Assembly: GCA_002688155.1 (NCBI GenBank)
Contig: NZCH01000006.1
Coordinates: forward strand, 1-11,112
Length of the DNA stretch: 11,112 nt
Source of the DNA: Phycisphaerae bacterium
GTDB lineage: Bacteria > Planctomycetota > Phycisphaerae > Phycisphaerales > Phycisphaeraceae
Reading direction: 5' to 3'
This document shows positions 6,458 through 11,112 of this stretch, piece after piece. The position numbers and the translations under genes were made by a program. The notes below the pieces were generated by a model. The model was not told where the DNA came from. It did not search any database and was given only the letters and a program-made list of their open reading frames with translations. How positions within the stretch are numbered: position 1 is the stretch's first letter; every line of letters starts with the position of its first letter.

Positions 6458-8002
6458 TCACGGTGCACGGCGGTGCGCTATTCTGTCAATGATATTCGTA
6501 GTGCTCTTGCCCTTGATGTGGCGGGCCAGGTACACACGACCGCCGTACGACTCGACCAGGTCCGCGCCGATCACGGTCTTACGTGTGTATGGCGCGCCCT
6601 TGACCAGCACGTCCGGGCGAATCGCGCGCAGCAGCCGCATCGGTGTGTCTTCATCGAACACGACGACGTAGTCGACGCTTTCGAGCTCGCTAAGGACCAT
6701 AATGCGGTCGGCGAGTCGGTTGATCGGCCGATCGGCGCCCTTGATTCGGCGGATCGACCGGTCCGAGTTGATCGCAACGACCAGCAGGTCACCCTGCTGC
6801 CTTGCCTGGCGCAGAAAACGAACGTGCCCGGCATGCAGGATGTCAAAACAACCGTTGGTGAACACGACGTGTTTGGTATTGCCTTGCTCATCGATTCGGC
6901 GATGGGCGGTCAACTCCGGCAAGAGCTGGTCGACGGTGCGCAGCTTGCCCAGCGCTTCGCCCCGCCTGTCAAGCAGGGCAAGCAATACCTGTCCCAGTTC
7001 GATCGGCACGACACCGAAGCGTTCAACCTCGAGTCCGGCGGCGACATTGGCCAGCGCAGTAGCCTGTTCGTACGTCGCGCCTCTCACGCGGGCGGCGGCG
7101 ATCATCGCCAGCACCATGTCGCCTGCGCCCGTCACGTCGTACACCGCCCGCGCCTGCGTGGGCACGATCACCGGCGGACAACGCTTGCGCGCCAGCATTG
7201 CGCCCTGTTTGTCCAGCGTCAGCACGACAGCGTCAACATGAAGGTCCCGAAGCAGGGCGCCCGCCATGTCGCGAAGTGGCGCAATAGCGGTCCGATTGGT
7301 GCTCATTCCCGTAGCGGTGGACGCTTCCGTGCGGTTGGGCGTGATGCACGTGGCGCCACGGTATTTGCCGTAGTCCTCGATGGCGGCGGGGTCGACGAAC
7401 ACCGGCACGCGCATTGCCCGCGCCATCGCGATCAGCTTGCGGCAAAGCGTGTCGCCCAGCACGCCTTTGTTGTAGTCTTCCAGGCAAAGTGCACCAGCGC
7501 CGCGAAGCGCTTGCCGCACCTTGGCCAGCAGTTTCGCCCGCGTCGCAGGTGGTACGGGCGCCGACACTTCATCGTCCACGCGGAACATCTTTTGTGGATG
7601 CCGGTGCTGTGCCAGGCCAACGAAGTTTTCCTTGACGGTCGTTGGGCGGTCAGTGGCGGTGATCATGCCGGTGGTATCGCATCCGGCCGTTTTAAGCGCG
7701 GTCTTGAGTTCGCGGCCGGCGTCGTCACGCCCGACCACACCCATTGCCGTCACCTTGCAGTTCAAGGCGCGCAGGTTCAGGCAGACGCTCGCGGCGCCCC
7801 CGGCGTTGTGCCGACGATCCTCGACCGTCAGTACCGGCACCGGCGCATCGGGGCTGAGCCGGTCCGCGTTGCCGTACACGTATCGGTCGAGCATGAAGTC
7901 GCCCACCACCACGATCTTACACGGCTGCCATGCGTCGACCAGGCGGATCAGTTCATCCGTGTCGACTGTCAGGCGGTTGTTTTGTCGTGTTCGGCCAGAC
8001 AT
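6458..8002 (-). CDS. hldE: Bifunctional D-glycero-beta-D-manno-heptose-7-phosphate kinase / heptose-1-phosphate adenylyltransferase
   Basis: HldE (formerly RfaE) phosphorylates heptose-7-phosphate at O-1 and, after dephosphorylation by GmhB, adds AMP to give ADP-heptose for LPS core or glycoproteins. The 514-residue length fits a fused two-domain enzyme. The ribokinase/PfkB-type kinase spans about 28-335: VVVGDFMLDRYVYG (31-44), NAGGAASV (66-73), TPNRTEAS (221-228) and the anion-hole signature DVTGAGD (289-295). The cytidylyltransferase-like domain spans about 375-510: FTNGCFDILHAGH (381-393), the HxGH-type motif AGH, INSDRSI (411-417) and VLVKGAPY (465-472). The last is usually KGGDY, a noticeable change. 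The ATG at 8002 overlaps the end of lpxK by 34 bases, pointing to translational coupling. With lpxK upstream it forms an LPS-synthesis operon. Identity is very secure. Confidence 0.95.
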   Translation of the reverse strand: MSGRTRQNNRLTVDTDELIRLVDAWQPCKIVVVGDFMLDRYVYGNADRLSPDAPVPVLTVEDRRHNAGGAASVCLNLRALNCKVTAMGVVGRDDAGRELKTALKTAGCDTTGMITATDRPTTVKENFVGLAQHRHPQKMFRVDDEVSAPVPPATRAKLLAKVRQALRGAGALCLEDYNKGVLGDTLCRKLIAMARAMRVPVFVDPAAIEDYGKYRGATCITPNRTEASTATGMSTNRTAIAPLRDMAGALLRDLHVDAVVLTLDKQGAMLARKRCPPVIVPTQARAVYDVTGAGDMVLAMIAAARVRGATYEQATALANVAAGLEVERFGVVPIELGQVLLALLDRRGEALGKLRTVDQLLPELTAHRRIDEQGNTKHVVFTNGCFDILHAGHVRFLRQARQQGDLLVVAINSDRSIRRIKGADRPINRLADRIMVLSELESVDYVVVFDEDTPMRLLRAIRPDVLVKGAPYTRKTVIGADLVESYGGRVYLARHIKGKSTTNIIDRIAHRRAP

Positions 8003-9045
8003 TGGTCCAAGAGTGTATCGATCGCGTCCGAACCGTCGAGCAGGTCGATTCTCAACACCGGCCGATAGACCCGAATTGGCGGTTTGCCGTCCATTGGCAG
8101 GCCATGGCGCAGCTTGACCCAGTCCTTTTCGGTCGTCACCAGCGCGTCGGCGTTGCCTGCCGCCGCGAAGATGCGCTCACAATGTGCGGGTGTATACGGC
8201 GTGTGATCGGGGTTGTCCTCGAACCATGCGATCGACCCCGCATGTCGCTTAAGTGCTCGCTTAAACGACCCCGGGTTGCCGATCCCGCACACCGCGGCGA
8301 CCGCAAGGCCTGCGAGCGCGGTCAGGCCCGCCGGCTCGTCGTGTTCGTTCAGCAACGCGGACCATACGTGCGCCGCGTGCGCAATCGGTACGCGCCCCGT
8401 AATCGACGCAACCCGCCGATCGATCGCCGCCAATGTGTCACGATCAACTTCGTCCGCGCGCGTCACGACGGCCGCATCCGCGCGGCGCAGGTTCGCTGCG
8501 GGCTCACGCAATAACCCCCGCGGTAACAGATGCTCGTGTCCAAAAGGGTTGGTCGCGTCGATCAGCACGATGTCCAGATTGCGGTGCACACGCCGGTGCT
8601 GAAAGCCATCGTCGAGGACCACCATGTTGGTGTCAGAGTGTTGCTGTTTGACGTGTGTGAACCCTGCGACGCGATCGGGGTCCGCCCGCATGGGCACGTC
8701 ACCGCCCAGTTCACGTTCGAGCACCAGCGCTTCGTCACTCTGTCCGTCGCGCGATTTGTACCCGCGCAACAGGACGGCAGGGCTGGCGCCTTTACGGCGC
8801 AGGCGGCGCACGATCTCGATCACCACTGGCGTTTTGCCCGTTCCGCCGGTGGTGATGTTGCCCACACTGATAACCGGCACGGGCAGTCGGTGCGGTTTTA
8901 CCGCACCGCGATCGTACGCGGTGTTGCGCACCGCGACAGCCGCCCGGTAGAACGGCACGGCCGCAAGCAGGCCTGCGCGCGACAGCGATGCCAACGCACG
9001 ACGGTTCCGGCCGGACATGAGGTCATCCAGTGCGATCGCGTTCAT
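7969..9045 (-). CDS. lpxK: Tetraacyldisaccharide 4'-kinase (lipid A synthesis)
   Basis: LpxK transfers phosphate from ATP to the 4' position of tetraacyldisaccharide-1-phosphate to make lipid IVA, on the inner face of the inner membrane. The 358-residue protein begins with an amphipathic membrane-contact segment (about 15-40), then the P-loop GNITTGGTGKTP (62-73), RGYKSR (94-99), the conserved LDDGFQH (144-150), LIDATNPFGHEHLLPRG (161-177) with its LLPRG hallmark, and TTEKDWVKL (304-312). All match the family in order. The start is ATG 9045, which overlaps the maf stop in an ATGA (9042-9045). The open frame extends upstream to 9225, but that part is the out-of-frame shadow of maf and does not resemble LpxK. 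The 3' end overlaps hldE by 34 bases. The presence of lpxK implies that the host makes lipid A. Confidence 0.95.
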   Translation of the reverse strand: MNAIALDDLMSGRNRRALASLSRAGLLAAVPFYRAAVAVRNTAYDRGAVKPHRLPVPVISVGNITTGGTGKTPVVIEIVRRLRRKGASPAVLLRGYKSRDGQSDEALVLERELGGDVPMRADPDRVAGFTHVKQQHSDTNMVVLDDGFQHRRVHRNLDIVLIDATNPFGHEHLLPRGLLREPAANLRRADAAVVTRADEVDRDTLAAIDRRVASITGRVPIAHAAHVWSALLNEHDEPAGLTALAGLAVAAVCGIGNPGSFKRALKRHAGSIAWFEDNPDHTPYTPAHCERIFAAAGNADALVTTEKDWVKLRHGLPMDGKPPIRVYRPVLRIDLLDGSDAIDTLLDQCLAEHDKTTA

Positions 9046-9701
9046 GGCGCGCCCGCCTTGAAGTCGTTCGCGATGAAACCCGCCGGCTCGATGTTCCACG
9101 CCAGCAGCGTCGGCACCAATTTGCGCATGGGCAGGCCCACGACCGTGGTTGGGTCGCCCTCGACGCGCAGTGGCCAGCGATTCTGTCGTTCGAACAGGTT
9201 GTAGCCGCCGGCCTTGCCACGCCACTGCTGCGTGTCCAGATACCGCTGCAGTTCGTCAGGGCCGACTTTACCCAAGTGCACCGTTGCGGTGTCCACCAGC
9301 GTCTGAGTGCGCAAATCGCCTGCCGATTGGCAGGTTTGGGCCACCAGCGCCACCACGGTGACAACCTGATGGGCGCAGCCGATCAGGCGCTCAATCATGT
9401 CGCGAGCCTGCTCGCGGTCGGTGGGTGTGCCGGTCAGGCCGCCGGCCTGGTCGACGACGATGGTATCTGCTCCGAGCACGACGGCGTCGGGCCGGTCGCC
9501 GGCCAGCCCGGCGTCGAGGACGCTGGCCGCCTTGTGGGCCGCCAGCGACCCGGCCAGCACGGCTGCAGGCGACGATGTGTCGCCTGGCTGGTTCGCGTCC
9601 TCAAAAGGCGGATCGACCTGAGAAAACTCAAAACCCGCGTCGCGCAGAAGTTGCGCTCGACGTGGCGATCGGCTTGCCAGAACCAGCGCCGGGGGGTTCA
9701 T
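9042..9701 (-). CDS. Maf-family nucleoside triphosphate pyrophosphatase
   Basis: Maf proteins hydrolyse dTTP/UTP or modified nucleotides to monophosphate plus pyrophosphate, as house-cleaning enzymes and in some hosts affecting septum formation. The 219-residue protein shows LASRSPRRAQLL (residues 8-19), VVLGADTIVVD (74-84, with the catalytic Asp78), GTPTDREQA (91-99), the WRGKAGGYNL segment (160-169) and the C-terminal VEGDPTTVVGLPMRKL (180-195). The segments match the family; the usual AYxIQG is AGGYNLFE here, so substrate preference (canonical versus modified nucleotides) is unclear. Start ATG 9701 begins MNPPALVLASRSPRR, ideal for the family. No Shine-Dalgarno is present; instead a -10-like TAGAAT ends six bases before the ATG, suggesting leaderless expression. 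It is the first gene of the maf-lpxK-hldE string. Confidence 0.93.
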   Translation of the reverse strand: MNPPALVLASRSPRRAQLLRDAGFEFSQVDPPFEDANQPGDTSSPAAVLAGSLAAHKAASVLDAGLAGDRPDAVVLGADTIVVDQAGGLTGTPTDREQARDMIERLIGCAHQVVTVVALVAQTCQSAGDLRTQTLVDTATVHLGKVGPDELQRYLDTQQWRGKAGGYNLFERQNRWPLRVEGDPTTVVGLPMRKLVPTLLAWNIEPAGFIANDFKAGAP

Positions 9702-9707
9702 GCGGGC

Positions 9708-9713
9708 ATTCTA
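9708..9713 (-). promoter_or_regulatory. -10-like box (TAGAAT) of maf, likely leaderless
   Basis: On the minus strand TAGAAT matches the -10 consensus at five of six positions and ends six bases before the A of the maf ATG (9701). A transcript from it would begin at or next to the start codon. No -35 match is seen at the usual distance. The absence of any Shine-Dalgarno before maf supports a leaderless message; this is inference. Confidence 0.4.
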
Positions 9714-9825
9714 ACGGGATTAGGGCCGTTGTTTTGGTGCGCGCCTTTGCGGTGGGATTTGGGTGAACGCGGTTCGGTTTGGTAGTGGGCGTGTTCGTTG
9801 TCGGGGGGCAAAACCAGGGCGGGGC

Positions 9826-9841
9826 CTCACGGGCTCACGGG
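9826..9841. repeat. Tandem 8-base repeat, two copies of CTCACGGG
   Basis: Two identical CTCACGGG units lie head to tail, followed by a diverged TTTACGGT. Short enough to be chance, but it sits in the regulatory gap between maf and the ParA-type gene. Confidence 0.5.
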
Positions 9842-9877
9842 TTTACGGTTCGTTGCCGCGGATGTTTTATGGACAGT

Positions 9878-9903
9878 TTTTTCACCCTGCCGCCGGTGAA
9901 AAA
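9878..9903. repeat. 9-bp inverted repeat TTTTTCACC / GGTGAAAAA
   Basis: TTTTTCACC (9878-9886) is mirrored exactly by GGTGAAAAA (9895-9903) around an 8-base loop, with one more G-C pair available if one T is bulged. It could be a dyad operator for a dimeric regulator. The TTTCAC/GTGAAA cores recall the halves of the ParB site parS, but they are ten bases apart instead of adjoining. T-runs on both ends also allow a terminator-like fold. Confidence 0.6.
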
Positions 9904-10074
9904 CAGCCGTATCAATGCTGATATTCAAGGTTGGACTTGATCGGCCCCGATAATTTTGAACAATAAGGTCAACCGTTTACGCGCGGCACGTGGTTTGTGC
10001 TTTGTTTAGATCACAGTCGCAACCAAGGAGATTGGCGTAGAACGGACTGGATGAGAAAGGGACTGTCGCTGGAT

Positions 10075-10099
10075 CTTTCACGGATGAAAGGGCGACGCC
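10075..10099 (+). promoter_or_regulatory. Hairpin overlapping the ribosome binding site of the ParA-type gene
   Basis: CTTTCA (10075-10080) pairs perfectly with TGAAAG (10085-10090) around a CGGA tetraloop. The right arm merges into the purine-rich Shine-Dalgarno GAAAGGG (10086-10092), seven bases before the TTG start at 10100. In RNA this would bury part of the binding site and lower translation; in DNA it is a dyad with the same TTTCAC core as the upstream repeat at 9878-9903. This Shine-Dalgarno is also what decides the TTG start. Confidence 0.55.
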
Positions 10100-11112
10100 T
10101 TGCGCACGATCGCGATCATCAATCAAAAAGGCGGTTGCGGCAAGACGACGGTCGCAATCAATCTCGCCGCTGTCCTTGCGTCAAAAGATTGTAAGACACT
10201 GTTGGTCGACATGGACCCGCAGGCGCATTGTTCGCTTGGGCTTGCGGTGCCTGAACCGCAGGTTGAACGTTCGATCGCCGATTTGATGCGCGCTGGTATA
10301 AACGGCAGCATCGCGATCAGCGACATCATCTGGCAGATCTCGCGCAACCTTGACTTGGCGCCGTCAACCATGGCGCTCGCGGCTGTCGATCAGGAACTCG
10401 CGGGCGCGCCCGATCGCGACCGCAGGTTGATGCAACTGCTCAGCACTGTCGAGGACGATTACGAATACTGCGTGATCGACTGTCCGCCCGCGATCGGATT
10501 ACTCACGTTCAACGCGATGCGCGCAGCGGACGAGGTGATCATTCCCGTCGAGACCGGTTTCTTTGCGCTGCAGGGGTCCATCAAACAGGAAGCGACCATC
10601 GAAATGCTGGTGCGGCGCGCCAACCATCGCGTGCGCTTCAGCGTGTTGCCGACGATGTACGACGTTCGCACGAAGCTTGCGCGTGAAGTACTGGGTGAGT
10701 TGCGCCGGCATTATCAGGACAAACTGCTGCCGATTGTGGTGCACTTCAACAGCAAATTGAAGGAGGCGGCGAGTTTCGGACAACCGATTACGGAATACGA
10801 TCCGGCGAGCCGGGGCATGCAGGACTTCGAAAAGCTCGTCGCCTGGCTGCAGGACCACGCACCCACCGCGGCGAGCGATGCGGTCGAGAGTGAGGACAAG
10901 GGCGCAGCACCGCCCATCACACGCGCCGCGGAACTGGCCGAGCGCGCCAGCGTGCTCGCATCGCGCACCGCGGCACTGAGCGCCAAACTGCGGCACGACC
11001 CGGACGTCTCGTCTGAGGTCACCGAGCATCCGGTGGTCACGCAGCCCGACCCTGCACCCACGCCGGTTCTGACGCATGATCCGCCCAGGTACGCCGAACC
11101 GGCGTCCAACGA
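10100..11112 (+). CDS. ParA/MinD-family ATPase with long C-terminal extension (runs off window)
   Basis: A deviant-Walker ATPase of the ParA group: LRTIAIINQKGGCGKTT opens with the signature-lysine P-loop KGGCGKTT (residues 10-17), followed by Walker A' LLVDMDPQAH (34-43) and Walker B-like CVIDCPPAIG (124-133). PVETGFFALQG (149-159) and DVRTKLAREVL (188-198) fit the family's later conserved segments. Such ATPases move DNA or large cargo by ATP-driven dimer switching on the nucleoid. The canonical fold ends near residue 252; beyond it lie at least 85 residues, first a probable helical stretch (274-297, RAAELAERASVLASRTAALS) and then a Pro/His/Asp-rich tail still open at the window edge. The start is TTG at 10100: a TGA at 10085 blocks upstream extension, GAAAGGG lies seven bases before, and no other start codon precedes the P-loop. 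No parB is in view, so chromosome partition versus another cargo cannot be decided. Confidence 0.9.
   Translation, partial: MRTIAIINQKGGCGKTTVAINLAAVLASKDCKTLLVDMDPQAHCSLGLAVPEPQVERSIADLMRAGINGSIAISDIIWQISRNLDLAPSTMALAAVDQELAGAPDRDRRLMQLLSTVEDDYEYCVIDCPPAIGLLTFNAMRAADEVIIPVETGFFALQGSIKQEATIEMLVRRANHRVRFSVLPTMYDVRTKLAREVLGELRRHYQDKLLPIVVHFNSKLKEAASFGQPITEYDPASRGMQDFEKLVAWLQDHAPTAASDAVESEDKGAAPPITRAAELAERASVLASRTAALSAKLRHDPDVSSEVTEHPVVTQPDPAPTPVLTHDPPRYAEPASN

Larger units (their letters stand above)
9702..10099. other. Divergent intergenic region upstream of maf and the ParA-type gene
   Basis: This 398-base stretch has no gene I can support. It contains, in order, the -10-like box for maf, a tandem CTCACGGG pair, a 9-bp inverted repeat of TTTTTCACC, a lone GATAAT at 9949-9954 (a possible -10 for the ParA-type gene without a good -35), an unattached Shine-Dalgarno-like AAGGAG at 10025-10030 with no usable start near it, and a 6-bp hairpin that abuts the ParA ribosome binding site. 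The density of repeats and the divergent layout suggest control elements for both flanking genes. Confidence 0.6.

Noticed and set aside
6152..8068. A 638-codon open frame on the plus strand across the oxidoreductase and hldE genes
   Set aside because: It is antisense to two clearly identified genes and its translation is rich in His, Arg and Gln with no recognisable motif, as expected from the reverse strand of GC-rich coding DNA.
9030..9785. A 251-codon plus-strand open frame over maf
   Set aside because: It is antisense to maf, which carries all family motifs; the translation has shadow-like composition.
9984..9999. A sigma-54-like promoter (GGCACG, 4 bases, TTG) upstream of the ParA-type gene
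   Set aside because: The essential GC of the -12 element is GT here, and the first and last positions also miss the consensus.
10075..10090. A canonical parS site
   Set aside because: The dyad resembles parS but has two extra central bases, and the other repeat has its halves ten bases apart; kept only as a finding, not called as parS.
10051..10194. A 47-codon Arg-rich ORF overlapping the start of the ParA-type gene, possibly a leader peptide
   Set aside because: It has no Shine-Dalgarno at a workable distance (AAGGAG is 20 bases away), and most of it is the out-of-frame shadow of the ParA P-loop region.
10499..11077. A 192-codon minus-strand open frame inside the ParA-type gene
   Set aside because: The plus strand is fully explained by a ParA ATPase with all its motifs; the reverse frame is Arg/His/Gln-rich and motif-free.

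Overview
The window reads as part of the chromosome of a GC-rich, Gram-negative-type bacterium that makes both peptidoglycan and lipopolysaccharide. It holds genes for anhydro-muropeptide recycling (murQ, anmK), a lipid A kinase (lpxK), an ADP-heptose synthesis enzyme (hldE), a Maf pyrophosphatase, a membrane ClpP-class/NfeD protease and a ParA-type ATPase with a KGGCGKTT P-loop. Shine-Dalgarno sequences are weak or missing at many starts. Together with the mix of genes this suggests Planctomycetota (perhaps Phycisphaerae) or a related lineage. That placement is inference from gene content and style, not something the sequence proves.

Layout: positions 1-1498 (minus strand) carry anmK followed by the 5' part of murQ, two consecutive steps of cell-wall recycling. 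A 90-base divergent gap with a consensus -10 box (TATAAT) separates them from a plus-strand group: a long NfeD-type membrane serine protease (1589-3499), a 414-base stretch without a convincing intact gene but with a coding-like remnant on the minus strand, a small exported cysteine-containing protein (3914-4150), and a membrane-anchored TPR protein (4169-5233). A convergent gap with a GC-rich hairpin (5301-5322) follows. The next block runs on the minus strand. Its transcription order is maf (9701-9042), lpxK (9045-7969), hldE (8002-6458), a 120-base gap, then a Gfo/Idh/MocA oxidoreductase (6337-5345). The first three genes overlap end to end and are almost certainly one transcript devoted to the outer-membrane lipid A/heptose pathway. 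A 398-base divergent region (9702-10099) with several inverted repeats separates maf from a ParA-family ATPase that starts with TTG at 10100 and runs off the window.

Nothing here is an obvious defence island, mobile element, CRISPR array or RNA gene; most genes are housekeeping cell-envelope functions. The parts most worth a second look are the ParA upstream region (paired inverted repeats with TTTCAC half-sites, one overlapping the ribosome binding site), the small exported Cys protein with a perfect 11-bp inverted repeat inside it, the frameshifted coding remnant after the NfeD gene, and the apparently leaderless promoter of maf.
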